64,000 nt of DNA from Cyclobacteriaceae bacterium (GTDB taxonomy: Bacteria > Bacteroidota > Bacteroidia > Cytophagales > Cyclobacteriaceae): positions 1-64,000 of the forward strand of contig JAHCHY010000011.1 of the NCBI GenBank assembly GCA_026129485.1, read 5' to 3'. Below are positions 50,877-61,057 of this stretch, piece by piece (the first letter of the stretch is position 1; each line of letters starts with the position of its first letter). Below the pieces are notes generated by a model, which saw only the letters and a list, made by a program, of their open reading frames with translations, was not told the origin of the DNA and made no database searches. The translations under genes and the position numbers were made by a program.

Positions 50877-52316
50877 TTGAATTCAGTTATTATTGCGGTT
50901 GATATCGGAACTACCAGCGCCAAAGTGCTGGCGGTTGTTTCAACCGGACAGGTTGTTGCGCAGCGCCAGGTGTTTTATTCCACCCGCTACCCGCTACCCG
51001 CGTATGCCGAGCAAGACGCTGATGAAATTCTGGCGGCTGTAATTGCTTCGCTAAAGAACATTGCCACTCAAGTTGATTTATCAAAAGTATTGGGTATTGT
51101 TTTCAGCAGCGCCATGCACAGTGTGTTGGCTGTTAATGAGCAAGGTGAGGCGCTGACCCCGCTTATTACCTGGGCTGATACCCGTAGCTCAGCAGAGGCC
51201 AGACAAATACGCAGTTCTGCTATTGCGTTGGAGCTGCAGCATCAAACCGGTACCCCGGTTCATCCCATGTCGCCTTTGTGTAAGCTGATGTGGATGCGCG
51301 AATCTGAACCGGAAGTATTCAAGTCAGCTTATAAGTTTATATCCGTAAAAGAGTTTGTGTGGTATCACCTTACGGGAGAATTCAGTGTGGATTACTCCAT
51401 AGCATCGGCCACCGGGCTGTTTAATATCCATAAGCTTCAATGGCATAAGCCTGCTTTGAAGATGGCGGGTATTACAGAGCAATCTCTTTCTGCTCCCGTA
51501 CCGGTCGAACATCAGGCCGGGATAACCAATCCTGATTTGTCGGGCTACAGGCATGTGCCGCTTATGATCGGGGCAAGTGACGGATGCCTGGCACAGTTGG
51601 GCAGTGATGCCATGCAGCCCGGGATACTGACGGTTACATTAGGAACCAGTGGTGCGGTAAGACGCTCGGCCACGCGCCAGCTTCACGATCCGTCAGGCCG
51701 GTTGTTCAATTACCTGCTAACGGGCGACACTACCGTGGCCGGAGGCGCTACCAACAATGGTACTGCCGTGATGGATTGGTTTATAAAAGCGTTTGCTACT
51801 GAGAATCTGGCGACTGTTGTTGCAGATGTGTGCACAAACATTCCTGCCGGCAGTGATGGATTACTGGCATTGCCTTTTCTGCAAGGTGAACGGGCCCCGG
51901 TTTATGATCCGCATGCACGCGGAGTATTTTTTAATGTCAGCATGCAGCACACCCGGCAGCATTTTGCCCGTGCCCTGCTCGAATCCATTTGTTATGAATT
52001 GAAATGGATTGCCGAAAGTGTGGAATTTGTTTGCGGTGTTTCCGATAAGGTGGTGGTAAGTGGCGGTATCACGCATTTTCCTGGCTGGCTGCAGATGCTG
52101 GCCAATGTTTATAACCGTACGCTCATTGTTTCGTCAGGGCACGATGCTTCGGCTATGGGGGCAGCATGCCTTGCTTTTCAAACCCTCCAGGTACCTTTTA
52201 AGATGACCGGTCATGTTCACGCTGTGTTCAAACCTGATGCGGGTCAGGTTCAGTATTATGAGGCGGGCTATCGGAAATTCCGGGAGTTGTATCAGGCCGT
52301 GCATAAGCTGTTTTAG
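50877..52316 (+). CDS. Gluconokinase (FGGY carbohydrate kinase)
   Basis: A 479-residue sugar kinase. The N-terminal ATP-binding phosphate loop is VDIGTTSAKVLA, IVFSSAMHSVLAVNEQGEALTPLITWADTRS near residue 80-110 is typical of gluconate kinases, and the C-terminal FGGY domain has GGITHFPGWLQMLANV near 393. It starts with TTG. The next gene on the strand is 6-phosphogluconate dehydrogenase, which uses the product, so gluconate entry to the pentose phosphate pathway is the likely role. Confidence 0.88.
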   Translation: MNSVIIAVDIGTTSAKVLAVVSTGQVVAQRQVFYSTRYPLPAYAEQDADEILAAVIASLKNIATQVDLSKVLGIVFSSAMHSVLAVNEQGEALTPLITWADTRSSAEARQIRSSAIALELQHQTGTPVHPMSPLCKLMWMRESEPEVFKSAYKFISVKEFVWYHLTGEFSVDYSIASATGLFNIHKLQWHKPALKMAGITEQSLSAPVPVEHQAGITNPDLSGYRHVPLMIGASDGCLAQLGSDAMQPGILTVTLGTSGAVRRSATRQLHDPSGRLFNYLLTGDTTVAGGATNNGTAVMDWFIKAFATENLATVVADVCTNIPAGSDGLLALPFLQGERAPVYDPHARGVFFNVSMQHTRQHFARALLESICYELKWIAESVEFVCGVSDKVVVSGGITHFPGWLQMLANVYNRTLIVSSGHDASAMGAACLAFQTLQVPFKMTGHVHAVFKPDAGQVQYYEAGYRKFRELYQAVHKLF

Positions 52317-52479
52317 AGGCTGTGCCTTAAAGATTAATTGCGATTTTGATGCTTATCAAACGATTGCGGTATCAGAATAATGCAAATCGCCAAAAACCGG
52401 GTTTCGGTTATAGGCACATATCGTTTACTTTGCTTTTGGCCCGTGGCCTGAAATTCCGGATGACTAAAATCTTTAACGA

Positions 52480-53376
52480 ATGCAAATTGGACTAATCGGA
52501 TTGGGGAAGATGGGTTATAACCTCGCCCTCAATTTTAAAAGCAAAGGGCATGACGTAGTGGCGTTTGATGTGAACAAGTCGGCAATGGAGAAAATTGCCA
52601 CCGAGCAAATTGAAACCGCACCAACGATTGGCGATCTGGTCCTGGCATTAAAGGGACGAAAGGTGATCTGGATTATGGTGCCTGCCGGAAATGTAGTGGA
52701 TGTAGTATTGAGCAACCTCAAATATCATCTGGCACCGGATGACATTGTGATTGATGGTGGCAATTCGCATTTCAAAGATACGCTTACCCGGGCCCGCGAC
52801 CTGGAAAAATTGGGTATTCATTACCTGGATTGTGGAACCAGTGGCGGGGTTTCAGGGGCCTTGCATGGCGTGTGTACCATGATTGGCGGGAAGAAAGAAG
52901 CCTTTGATTACTGTGAAGAGATTTTCAAATCTGTTTCTGTCCCCAATGGCTATCTCTATTGTGGTAAGTGCGGTAGCGGTCATTTCACCAAGATGGTGCA
53001 TAATGGTATTGAATATGGTATGATGCAGGCTATTGCCGAAGGCATGGAAGTATTGCACCGGCATGACCCGGAGATGGACCTCGCGGCTGTATCGAAAGTG
53101 TGGAATCATGGATCGGTAGTGCGTAGTTGGCTGATGGAGCTTACACAACATGCGCTGGAAAAAGACAAAAACCTCGAATCGATAAAAGGTGTAATGCACT
53201 CATCCGGTGAAGGCAAGTGGACGGTAGAAACCGCACTCGAAATGGGTGTGCCCACGCCCGTTATTACCATGTCGCTGCTGATGCGTTACCGTTCGCAGGC
53301 TGAAGATACTTTCTCAGGCAAGATCGTAGCTGCACTGCGCAATGAGTTTGGCGGCCATGCGGTGGAGAAGAAGTAA
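52480..53376 (+). CDS. gnd: 6-phosphogluconate dehydrogenase, decarboxylating (short form)
   Basis: A 298-residue enzyme converting 6-phosphogluconate to ribulose 5-phosphate with NAD(P) reduction. It has the cofactor fold LIGLGKMGYNLA at the N-terminus, the signature VIDGGNSHFKDT near residue 88 and CGKCGSGHFTKMVHNGIEYGMMQ near 167. It is the shorter bacterial type (about 300 rather than 470 residues). The 163-base spacer before it holds no gene. A terminator follows. Confidence 0.94.
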   Translation: MQIGLIGLGKMGYNLALNFKSKGHDVVAFDVNKSAMEKIATEQIETAPTIGDLVLALKGRKVIWIMVPAGNVVDVVLSNLKYHLAPDDIVIDGGNSHFKDTLTRARDLEKLGIHYLDCGTSGGVSGALHGVCTMIGGKKEAFDYCEEIFKSVSVPNGYLYCGKCGSGHFTKMVHNGIEYGMMQAIAEGMEVLHRHDPEMDLAAVSKVWNHGSVVRSWLMELTQHALEKDKNLESIKGVMHSSGEGKWTVETALEMGVPTPVITMSLLMRYRSQAEDTFSGKIVAALRNEFGGHAVEKK

Positions 53377-53398
53377 TCCGAAACTCAGGTAACAAAAA

Positions 53399-53428
53399 CG
53401 TCAGGGGTTTGTGCCTGACGCTTTTTTT
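53399..53428 (+). terminator. Terminator after gnd
   Basis: CGTCAGG (53399-53405) pairs with CCTGACG (53414-53420) around an eight-base loop, followed by seven T residues. Textbook intrinsic terminator just before the convergent peptidase gene. Confidence 0.85.
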
Positions 53429-53438
53429 ATGACGAGGT

Positions 53439-54647
53439 TTAGAAAGTAACCGACAGCGTTAATATTTCATCTTTACGCTTCACCTTTACAGGAACCGTCT
53501 GGCCTTTTTCAAATTTCCCTAGGGCTTCCATGTAGTTGTTGATGTCTTTGATTTCAAGATCGCCCATCTGGATAATCACATCACCGGTTTGGATGCCTGC
53601 CTGTTGTGCCGGGCGGCCTTCGGTTACACCATCAATTAATAAGCCGGGCTGATCGGAAGTATAGCTGGGCATTACACCTAACGTAACTTTAAAGGAAGTT
53701 CGTGCAGACATAGTTTTTTGTTTTGTAGTTAGAAAGGCAAGCTTCGGTTCGTTGTCTAATTTTTCAATTACGGCTACAATAAGCTCCAGCACCTGCTTTT
53801 CACCACCGTAGTTGATTTTTTCCGAATCATCAGAAGGCTTGTGATAATCGCTGTGCGAACCGGTAAAGAAGTGTAAAGCCGGTATATTCTTCAGGTAAAA
53901 GGATGAATGGTCGGAAGGCCCCATACCGGATGAATCTGTTTTAATTGTTAACGGGGTTGAAATATTCTTGAGTATGGGCTCCCACACCGGACTGGTACCG
54001 GTTCCGCTTACGGAGATACTTTTGGTGTCCGGGTTAAGGCGGCCAATCATATCCATATTAATCATGTAGCTGACGTTACTGATATCGATGGTTGGATGTT
54101 CGGTAAAATATTTCGATCCGTAAAGTCCCAGCTCTTCTCCGCTGAAGCAGATAAACAGGAAATTGCTTTTTTCTTTCACCTTGTTTTGGGAGAAGTAACG
54201 GGCCAACTCCAGCACACCGGCTACACCGGAAGCATTGTCATCCGCTCCATTGTGGATTTTTCCTTTCGGGTTGGCATCCAGCGAGCTTCCGTTTTCACCC
54301 AGGCCCAGGTGATCGTAGTGGGCGCCAATAATAATGGTCTTGTCAGCGTTGTTGTCTAAGTAGGCGATGGCATTATGCGCTTTTCCTTCTTCACCGGTGC
54401 CATGTACTCCGGCTTTAAAAGGAAACTCCTGCTGAAACCCCTGTTCGCCCTTAGGTACAAGCTTTAGCGCCTTAAACTCTTTCTCAATATACTGCAAAGC
54501 TTTACGCTCGCCTTCAGAACCGGAAAACCGTCCCTGCATATCGTCAGCGGCCAGCACGGTTACATGCGTTTTGATTTTTTTCTCTTCAATCTTTTGAGCA
54601 AATGTTCCGGCAACGGGAATCAGCAAGGCAGCAATAAGTAGACGCAT
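53439..54647 (-). CDS. Exported M28-family peptidase with C-terminal PDZ domain
   Basis: A 402-residue zinc aminopeptidase-type enzyme. A signal peptide (LLIAALLIPVAGTFAQ) precedes the M28 domain with metal ligands in GAHYDHLG near residue 107, NGADDNASG near 134 and SGEELGLYGS near 168, plus HSDYHKPSDD near 266. A C-terminal PDZ domain (from about 315; GIQTGDVIIQMGDLEI) may bind substrate tails. ATG 54647 is used because it begins the signal peptide. It is divergent from the stress-protein gene. Confidence 0.9.
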   Translation of the reverse strand: MRLLIAALLIPVAGTFAQKIEEKKIKTHVTVLAADDMQGRFSGSEGERKALQYIEKEFKALKLVPKGEQGFQQEFPFKAGVHGTGEEGKAHNAIAYLDNNADKTIIIGAHYDHLGLGENGSSLDANPKGKIHNGADDNASGVAGVLELARYFSQNKVKEKSNFLFICFSGEELGLYGSKYFTEHPTIDISNVSYMINMDMIGRLNPDTKSISVSGTGTSPVWEPILKNISTPLTIKTDSSGMGPSDHSSFYLKNIPALHFFTGSHSDYHKPSDDSEKINYGGEKQVLELIVAVIEKLDNEPKLAFLTTKQKTMSARTSFKVTLGVMPSYTSDQPGLLIDGVTEGRPAQQAGIQTGDVIIQMGDLEIKDINNYMEALGKFEKGQTVPVKVKRKDEILTLSVTF

Positions 54648-54770
54648 TTTTGTGTGATTTTTTTGAATGCACAAAGTAACTTCCATTTCCATAACAAAAT
54701 TACCCCTGGCAGGAGTTTTTTTAGGGATATAACCTTAAACGGCTTATTTTTGATTGAATTGAATAATACC

Positions 54771-55607
54771 ATGAAAGCTCCTAATCTTGTCCTGCTCACC
54801 GATTTTTCTCCACTTTCGAAAGTGGCCATGTTGTATGCATTGAAAATGGCTGGCCCGCTGGGCGCCAATTTTACCATACTGAATATTGTCCGGGTTGACG
54901 GTATCCCCAAGGCAAACCTGAAAACCAGGCAGCTCGAAAAAACTATTACCCAGATTGCACAGGAAGAAGGCAATCGTTTGGTGGAGGAATTAAGGGCGCA
55001 GGTAAAAGGTAATTATACGCTTACGTTTAAACCCGTTAAGGCTCGTACGGTTTCCGAGATGGTTCGCAAATATGTTACCAACCATCCCACCAATATGGTA
55101 GTCATGGGCTTGCAGGGCGCATCGGCCTTAAAGAAGGCGGGCCGTTTGGGTGGTACAACTGTTTCGGTTATCGATGAGTGCCCGGTGCCTGTGCTGGCTA
55201 TACCTGCTTATGCGAAATACAGCAACCTGAAAAGCATTGTGTACGCAACGGATATGAAAAACGTAAAGAAAGAGCTTGACATCATTGTGGAGTTTGCCAA
55301 AATATTCGGCTCGTTCGTGCACATGCTTCACGTGGCACCTTCCATCGATAAAAAGATTGAAGCTGCGGGTTTGGCTGTGGACGAGATCGTTCAGAAATAC
55401 AGCTACGATAAAGTAAAATTCAAGCTGATCCTGGAAGAGGACATCACGAAGGCTATTGGCGATTACATCAGGGAAGTGGATGCCGATGTGCTAACCACAT
55501 TTACACACAAGCTTAGCCTGGAGGATAAAATCTTCGGCAAGAGTGTAACGCGCAAGCTGGCATACCAGGGAACAATTCCGTTACTGGCTGTAAAGCGGAA
55601 AAATTAA
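54771..55607 (+). CDS. Tandem universal stress protein
   Basis: A 278-residue protein with two UspA-like folds (about 1-140 and 145-278). The first begins [23 protein letters not shown]; the second begins [28 protein letters not shown]. The ATP-binding G-X2-G-X9-G(S/T) motif is not clear in either, so nucleotide binding is uncertain. The start is ATG 54771. It overlaps the convergent asnS gene by 4 bases. Confidence 0.85.
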   Translation: MKAPNLVLLTDFSPLSKVAMLYALKMAGPLGANFTILNIVRVDGIPKANLKTRQLEKTITQIAQEEGNRLVEELRAQVKGNYTLTFKPVKARTVSEMVRKYVTNHPTNMVVMGLQGASALKKAGRLGGTTVSVIDECPVPVLAIPAYAKYSNLKSIVYATDMKNVKKELDIIVEFAKIFGSFVHMLHVAPSIDKKIEAAGLAVDEIVQKYSYDKVKFKLILEEDITKAIGDYIREVDADVLTTFTHKLSLEDKIFGKSVTRKLAYQGTIPLLAVKRKN

Positions 55608-57031
55608 AACTCGGCATTACCCGGATAGCGCGGGTAAGGAATTACATCGCGGATGTTGGTCATACCGGTTACAAACAGAATCAGGCGCTCAAAGCCCAGC
55701 CCGAAACCACTGTGGGGTGCCGAACCGAACTTGCGCAGATCGAGGTACCACCACAGATCTTTTTCGGGCAGCTTCAATTCCTGGACGCGCTTCAATAGCC
55801 GGTCGTATCGTTCTTCGCGCTGCGAGCCGCCAATTATTTCGCCAATGCCCGGGAACAATACATCCATGGCGGCTACGGTTTTGTCATCATCGTTTTGCCG
55901 CATATAAAATGCCTTGATGTCTTTGGGGTAGTTGTAAAGAATTAACGGCTTCTTAAAATGCTTTTCTACCAGGTAGCGTTCATGCTCCGATTGTAAGTCT
56001 ACACCCCATTGCTCTACTAAGTACTGGAACTTCTTTTTCTTGTTGGGGTTAGAGCTTTTCAGAATATCAATGGCTTCGGTATAGCTCAGCCTTTGAAATT
56101 CATTTTCGGTTACAAAACGCAGGCGATCGAGCAACCCCAGCTCACTGCGCTGGTCTTGCGGTTTGGTGTTTTCTTCGTCTTGCGCGCGTTTGTTTAAAAA
56201 CTCAAGATCGTCCTTACAGTTATCCAATGCATACCTTACTAAGTATTGCAGCATCTCCGTAGCTAATTGCATGTTATCCTGAATATCATAGAATGCCATT
56301 TCAGGCTCTATCATCCAGAACTCGGCTAAGTGCCGGGTTGTGTTGGAGTTTTCGGCCCGGAACGTAGGGCCAAACGTATAGATTTCACTTAATGCAAGCG
56401 CATAGGTTTCTCCTTCTAACTGACCGGATACCGTCAGGTTGGTTTCCTTACCAAAAAAATCTTCTTTATGGTTGATGTGGCCGTTCTCATCGCGTGGCGG
56501 ATTGTCGGCATCCAGCGTGGTAACCCGGAACATGGCACCGGCACCTTCTGCATCCGAACCGGTAATGATGGGTGTATGGATATAGAAAAACCCGCGATCG
56601 TTGAAAAACTTGTGAACCGCATAAGCCATAGCATGGCGTACACGCATTACCGCCCCGAATGTATTGGTGCGCGAACGCAGGTGCGCAATCTCGCGCAGAT
56701 ATTCCAGGCTGGGCCGGTTCTTTAATTGTAATGGATAAGCTTCTGCATCACAATCGCCCAGGATGGTAAGCTCGTTCACCTTAACTTCTACAGCTTGTCC
56801 TTTTCCCATTGAGGCAATCAGCTCACCCACCACCGAAATGCAAGCCCCTGTGGTAATGCGCTTCAGCGTGGCTTCATCCAACGAACTCAGCTCAACAACA
56901 GCCTGCAGGTTTTGAATGGTGGAACCATCATTAATGGAAATAAACTGGTTGTTGCGGAATGTGCGTACCCAACCTTCTGCTTTTACCTGCTGGCCGGTGG
57001 GTTGCGTGGCTAATAATGTATTGATCTTCAT
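55604..57031 (-). CDS. asnS: Asparagine--tRNA ligase
   Basis: A 475-residue class II aminoacyl-tRNA synthetase. It has an N-terminal OB-fold anticodon-binding domain ([22 protein letters not shown]), motif 2 in [25 protein letters not shown] near residue 225-250 and motif 3 in [15 protein letters not shown] near 450. Asn specificity is indicated by the [21 protein letters not shown] stretch. ATG at 57031 is preferred; ATG at 57040 would add three residues. Confidence 0.95.
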   Translation of the reverse strand: MKINTLLATQPTGQQVKAEGWVRTFRNNQFISINDGSTIQNLQAVVELSSLDEATLKRITTGACISVVGELIASMGKGQAVEVKVNELTILGDCDAEAYPLQLKNRPSLEYLREIAHLRSRTNTFGAVMRVRHAMAYAVHKFFNDRGFFYIHTPIITGSDAEGAGAMFRVTTLDADNPPRDENGHINHKEDFFGKETNLTVSGQLEGETYALALSEIYTFGPTFRAENSNTTRHLAEFWMIEPEMAFYDIQDNMQLATEMLQYLVRYALDNCKDDLEFLNKRAQDEENTKPQDQRSELGLLDRLRFVTENEFQRLSYTEAIDILKSSNPNKKKKFQYLVEQWGVDLQSEHERYLVEKHFKKPLILYNYPKDIKAFYMRQNDDDKTVAAMDVLFPGIGEIIGGSQREERYDRLLKRVQELKLPEKDLWWYLDLRKFGSAPHSGFGLGFERLILFVTGMTNIRDVIPYPRYPGNAEF

Positions 57032-57168
57032 GCGTCTCATCTGAAATAAACCCTCGTTTTGGGTTCGCAAAAAACGGCATTTTGTGTTTTTAATCAAAAT
57101 CTAAACTGCCCGGCAGATCAACACAGAAATGGCAGCCCGTTATCTTTTCAGATGAAGCTTTGAATTGG

Positions 57169-57176
57169 TAAATTTG
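57169..57176 (+). promoter_or_regulatory. -7 box of rpoN
   Basis: TAAATTTG is an exact TANNTTTG match ending 15 bases before the rpoN ATG. It overlaps a longer in-frame extension (from 57165), which therefore cannot be part of the message. Confidence 0.5.
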
Positions 57177-57191
57177 ACCGATTTCGTTTTC

Positions 57192-58652
57192 ATGCAAAAG
57201 TTAAGTTTAAATCAAAGCCTGCAGCAGAAGCTGTCGCCCCAGCAGATACAGTTTATCAAGCTGTTGCAGGTGCCCACAGCCGAGCTGGAAAGCCGGGTTG
57301 AAGAAGAGTTGGAGCTGAACCCGGTCTTGGAAGAAGGTTCGGACGAGCAGCAGGAAGAGGCCGAACGCCCTGAAGAGCAACCCGAGACCAGCGAGTCCGA
57401 AAGCACGAATGATGACTTAGACATCAAGGATTACCTGCGCGATGATGACTATAACAGCTACAAGACATATTCGGACGGGGATGGCGATGATGAAGATGAC
57501 CGCGAGATGCCTATTCCTATGGGTACTTCGCTGCACGAAACCCTGCTTACCCAATTAGGCTTTCTGGGGTTGGATGAACGTCAGGCCAACATCGGTAAGC
57601 AACTGATCGGAAGCATTGAAGGTGATGGTTACATCCGCAGGGAGCTGGAATCTATTGTAAATGATCTTGCCTTCTCACAGGGTATTGAAACCAACCTGAA
57701 CGAGGTTGAAGCTATCCTGAAGAAAATCCAGTCTTTCGACCCGGCCGGCATAGCGGCACGCAACCTGCAGGAATGTTTGTTGCTGCAGCTCGACCGCATG
57801 GATGATGGACAGGATGTGGATGTGATCGTGGCCAAGCGGATTATATCCGAGTGTTACGAAGAATTTACCAAGAAGCATTATCCGAAAATTTTAAAGAAGC
57901 TCGATCTGGATGATGAAGATTATATTAAGGATGCGATTGAGCTGATTGTTCGCCTGAACCCCAAGCCGGGTGGCGAAGTGAACACCGGCCTGGTGAAGAA
58001 TCAATATGTTATTCCGGATTTCATTCTGACCAACAACAACGGCAAGCTGGAGCTGGCGTTGAATTCGCGCAATGCACCGGAGCTGCGCATCAGCCGTTCC
58101 TACACCGAAATGTTCAAGGCTTACGATAAGAGCGACAAAAAAGATAAGAAGCTGAAAGAAGCCGTGTCGTTTGTAAAGCAAAAATTAGATGCCGCCAAGT
58201 GGTTTATTGATGCTATTAAGCAACGGCAGCATACCTTGCTGCGTACGATGCGCGCCATCCTGGAGTTTCAGTACGATTATTTCTTGGAAGGTGATGAAAC
58301 CAGGCTGAAGCCGATGATCCTGAAAGACATTGCGCAGATGATCAACATGGATATTTCAACGGTGAGCCGCGTGGCCAGCAGTAAAACCATTCAAACTGAT
58401 TTTGGCGTTTTCCCGCTCAAGTATTTTTTCTCGGAAGGCATCAGCACCGATTCGGGCGAGGAAGTGAGCAGCCGCGAGGTGAAGCATATCATCAAAGACC
58501 TGATTGATTCGGAAGATAAGAGCAAGCCTTACTCGGATGATAAGCTGGAGGACCTGCTGAATCAGAAAGGATATAACATTGCCAGGCGCACGGTTGCCAA
58601 GTACCGCGAGCAGTTGAACATTCCAGTAGCCCGTTTAAGAAAAGAGATGTGA
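57192..58652 (+). CDS. rpoN: RNA polymerase sigma-54 factor
   Basis: A 486-residue sigma factor that needs ATP-driven enhancer-binding activators. Region I begins QKLSLNQSLQQKLSPQQIQFIKLLQ. An acidic region II follows (about 45-115, rich in Glu, Asp). The core-binding domain is central, and the C-terminal DNA-binding part has the RpoN box ARRTVAKYRE near residue 464. The start agrees with the promoter box just upstream. It overlaps the next gene by 4 bases. Confidence 0.96.
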   Translation: MQKLSLNQSLQQKLSPQQIQFIKLLQVPTAELESRVEEELELNPVLEEGSDEQQEEAERPEEQPETSESESTNDDLDIKDYLRDDDYNSYKTYSDGDGDDEDDREMPIPMGTSLHETLLTQLGFLGLDERQANIGKQLIGSIEGDGYIRRELESIVNDLAFSQGIETNLNEVEAILKKIQSFDPAGIAARNLQECLLLQLDRMDDGQDVDVIVAKRIISECYEEFTKKHYPKILKKLDLDDEDYIKDAIELIVRLNPKPGGEVNTGLVKNQYVIPDFILTNNNGKLELALNSRNAPELRISRSYTEMFKAYDKSDKKDKKLKEAVSFVKQKLDAAKWFIDAIKQRQHTLLRTMRAILEFQYDYFLEGDETRLKPMILKDIAQMINMDISTVSRVASSKTIQTDFGVFPLKYFFSEGISTDSGEEVSSREVKHIIKDLIDSEDKSKPYSDDKLEDLLNQKGYNIARRTVAKYREQLNIPVARLRKEM

Positions 58653-59263
58653 GAGTAGCCGCTAACCTTGTTTCCGTAATTTTTCATCCGCTCCTGCTCA
58701 CCACATACCTGGTGTTGTTGCTGGGCACGTTCTTCCCTGCATTGCTTATGATTGCCCCGCAGCACTTACGGGTAATGACCGCCTTCATCTTTGGATTTAC
58801 ATTTCTGCTGCCGGTGGTAAACCTGGTTATGTTTCGTGTGTTCGGTACCATCAGCTCGTTCACGCTGGAAAATCGCGCAGAGCGGATAGTGCCATTTATC
58901 GCTATTGCATTGATTTACCTGGTTACGGCTTTTCTGTTCTTTTTCAAGCTTCGGTTTTCGCACAACTTTAATCACCTGCTTTTGATAGTGGCCCTGCTGG
59001 TGATAGCTGCGGTAGCGCTTAATTTTTTTCTGAAAGTAAGCGTGCATGCCCTGGCGGCATGGGGCGCTATTGGTATTTTGCTTCCGCTGAATAAAGCGGT
59101 AGAGCAGCCGGACCTGCTGTGGCCAACGGCCGGGGCTATCCTGGCTACCGGGTTTGTGATGGCCGCACGACTTTACCTGAACGCACACACGCCCCGCGAA
59201 ATCTTAGTGGGAAGTGTAGCCGGGTTTGCAATTGGTTTTTTCGGAGTATTGTATTTTTTCTAA
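58649..59263 (+). CDS. PAP2-like integral membrane protein
   Basis: A 204-residue hydrophobic protein with five or six helices. The C-terminal piece ARLYLNAHTPREILVGSVAGFAIGF resembles the final motif of PAP2 phosphatases (His followed by a downstream acidic residue), but the first two phosphatase motifs are not evident, so it may not be catalytic. It starts with GTG overlapping the rpoN stop, so the two are translationally coupled. Confidence 0.7.
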   Translation: MRVAANLVSVIFHPLLLTTYLVLLLGTFFPALLMIAPQHLRVMTAFIFGFTFLLPVVNLVMFRVFGTISSFTLENRAERIVPFIAIALIYLVTAFLFFFKLRFSHNFNHLLLIVALLVIAAVALNFFLKVSVHALAAWGAIGILLPLNKAVEQPDLLWPTAGAILATGFVMAARLYLNAHTPREILVGSVAGFAIGFFGVLYFF

Positions 59264-59279
59264 CGTAACGGCCTCACGT

Positions 59280-60062
59280 ATGGAATTCAAACATCTGCTG
59301 TATTCGGTTGCCAATGGTGTAGCCACGATTACCCTCAATCGTCCTGAAGTGTACAATGCCCTGAATGATGAGATCACCTACGAGCTGCAGGATGCCCTGA
59401 AAGCGTGCGCAAAAGATGAGCAGATACGCGTGCTGGTGCTTACCGGTTCAGGCAAAGCATTTTGTTCGGGGCAGGATTTGAAAGCTGCATCCGGTAAGGA
59501 AAAAAGATCGTTTATGGAATCGCTTCACAAGCGTTATAACCCTATCATTCGCGCGATGCGTACGTTACCCAAACCCATTGTGGGCAGGATAAACGGTGTA
59601 GCGGCAGGAGCGGGTTGTTCGCTTGCCCTGGCGTGCGATATGCTGGTGGCTGCCGAAGAAGCATCGCTGATAGAAGTGTTTATTAATATCGGGCTGGTGC
59701 CCGATTCAGGCTCGGCTTACTTCCTGCCCAGGTTAGTAGGCACAGCCAAAGCATTTGAATTGTGCTCTACCGGAAGGAAAGTGCCGGCTGCCGAAGCCTT
59801 GCAATTGGGGCTGGTAAATAAAGTTGTTCCATCAGCTCAGTTAGACGAGGCTGTAAAAAGCTATACCGATTATTTTGCCGCGGCACCCACGCAGGCAATC
59901 GGGTTGATTAAAAAGATGCTGAACAAATCCACGCAGGCTTCATTGGATGAAATGCTGGATTACGAAGCTTATTGCCAGGAGATTGCCGGATCGAGCTCCG
60001 ATTATAAAGAAGGTGTTACCGCGTTTCTTGAAAAACGCAAACCTGAATTTAAAGGACGTTAG
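59280..60062 (+). CDS. Enoyl-CoA hydratase/isomerase family protein
   Basis: A 260-residue crotonase-fold enzyme. It has the N-terminal ATITLNRPEVYNALND, oxyanion-hole segments GKAFCSGQDLKAA near residue 65 and GVAAGAGCSLALACDM near 108, and the later VFINIGLVPDSGSAYFLPRLVG near 135. The Asp rather than Glu at the second catalytic position resembles PaaG-type isomerases of phenylacetate breakdown, but no other paa gene is in the window. It follows the PAP2-like gene by 16 bases and overlaps a convergent gene by 4. Confidence 0.88.
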   Translation: MEFKHLLYSVANGVATITLNRPEVYNALNDEITYELQDALKACAKDEQIRVLVLTGSGKAFCSGQDLKAASGKEKRSFMESLHKRYNPIIRAMRTLPKPIVGRINGVAAGAGCSLALACDMLVAAEEASLIEVFINIGLVPDSGSAYFLPRLVGTAKAFELCSTGRKVPAAEALQLGLVNKVVPSAQLDEAVKSYTDYFAAAPTQAIGLIKKMLNKSTQASLDEMLDYEAYCQEIAGSSSDYKEGVTAFLEKRKPEFKGR

Positions 60063-60811
60063 AAGCCGTTAACCGAAATGCCAAGGGTAAGCGTGTTGAT
60101 GCCGAGGCCCTGCGGGCCTTTACCTTTCTCAAACATTTCAGACAGGTTGTAGAATGCAAACCAGCTGAAGCCGCCAATACCTACGCGGGTGTAAACACCA
60201 TACCGGAAATCATTCAGGCCAAAGCTTCTTTTCTCTTTGATCTTAACCGTTTCGCCATCGTCTTTATACTTTACTTTACTGAACGAGTTCAGGCGTAAGC
60301 CTACGCGGCCGCCAATAGCTACATTAAAGCTGCGGGCAATATCTTCGGGCTTGGTATCGAACCGGAACTCCAGCGGCATTTCAAGATAGTTGGTTACCAG
60401 CATGGATTTGTTGGCCAGCTGACCATAAACCCGTGCGGGGCTAAGCAGGTTATATTGTTCAACCTGTGTTCCTGCTGGAGCGCCATTGGGAAAGCTCACC
60501 AATTCCACCGTGTCGATCAGCATGGCCCCGTTGGTAAATTTCCAGCGCTCCATGCTTAACCCGACACCCGGGTTAAAGCTGAACTTGCTTCTTCCAAAAC
60601 GTACCGGGTACTGGTAATAAACATTAACCGTACGCGAACCCCACAAGCCTTGTTTCCAGGTATCTCCAGCGTTAAGTGCGCGATTTACACCCAGGTCAAC
60701 CAGGAACGTACCCGGTATAGACGGACGTTTGGCTTTTGTAACGGTTTCATACTGGGCGAAAGCTGCGCTGGCAAGCAACACAAAAAACAGGGTATTCAGG
60801 AAAGACTTCAT
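60059..60811 (-). CDS. Outer-membrane beta-barrel protein
   Basis: A 250-residue exported protein with a signal peptide (LNTLFFVLLASAAFA). Beta-rich alternating strands are seen (VNVYYQYPVRFG, FNVAIGGRVGLRL, RYGVYTRVGIGGFSWFAFYN), ending in LGISVNGF with the aromatic final residue typical of barrels inserted by BAM. No specific family function was recognised. Confidence 0.75.
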   Translation of the reverse strand: MKSFLNTLFFVLLASAAFAQYETVTKAKRPSIPGTFLVDLGVNRALNAGDTWKQGLWGSRTVNVYYQYPVRFGRSKFSFNPGVGLSMERWKFTNGAMLIDTVELVSFPNGAPAGTQVEQYNLLSPARVYGQLANKSMLVTNYLEMPLEFRFDTKPEDIARSFNVAIGGRVGLRLNSFSKVKYKDDGETVKIKEKRSFGLNDFRYGVYTRVGIGGFSWFAFYNLSEMFEKGKGPQGLGINTLTLGISVNGF

Positions 60812-60863
60812 TGTTCAGATTTAACTCTTTAACGATGGGCTTCGGTCAAAATTAGTTTTACAA

Positions 60864-60894
60864 AATAAAAATCCTAACCCGCTGGTGAGTTAGG
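60864..60894 (-). terminator. Terminator of the tRNA-Arg gene
   Basis: Read on the minus strand, CCTAAC and GTTAGG (60894-60889 and 60878-60873) form a stem after the tRNA, followed by ATTTTTATTTTG. It serves the leftward tRNA transcript. Confidence 0.65.
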
Positions 60895-60909
60895 AAGGTT
60901 AAAATTTAG

Positions 60910-60983
60910 TGGGCCCGGAGGGATTCAAACCCCCAACCTTCTGATCCGTAGTCAGATGCTCTATTCAGTTAAGCTACGGGCCC
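60910..60983 (-). tRNA. tRNA-Arg (anticodon ACG)
   Basis: The 74-base minus-strand sequence folds as a full cloverleaf. The acceptor stem is GGGCCCG/CGGGCCC, with a D arm, an anticodon stem TCTGA/TCAGA around the loop CTACGGA, and a T arm GGGGG-TTTGAAT-CCCTC; the discriminator is A. The CCA end is not encoded. Anticodon ACG reads CGN arginine codons after A34-to-inosine editing. Confidence 0.96.
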
Positions 60984-61057
60984 AAAAAGGTTCGCAAAGG
61001 TAACCAAATAATGGTTTTAACCAAACTTGGCTTTGTCTGCAAACCTTAGTTTTTGAG

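Noticed and set aside
52310-52335. GAGGCTGT near the gluconokinase stop as a third palindromic element
   Set aside because: Only one arm-like stretch; no inverted partner or TGTCAG/GTCGAA core nearby.
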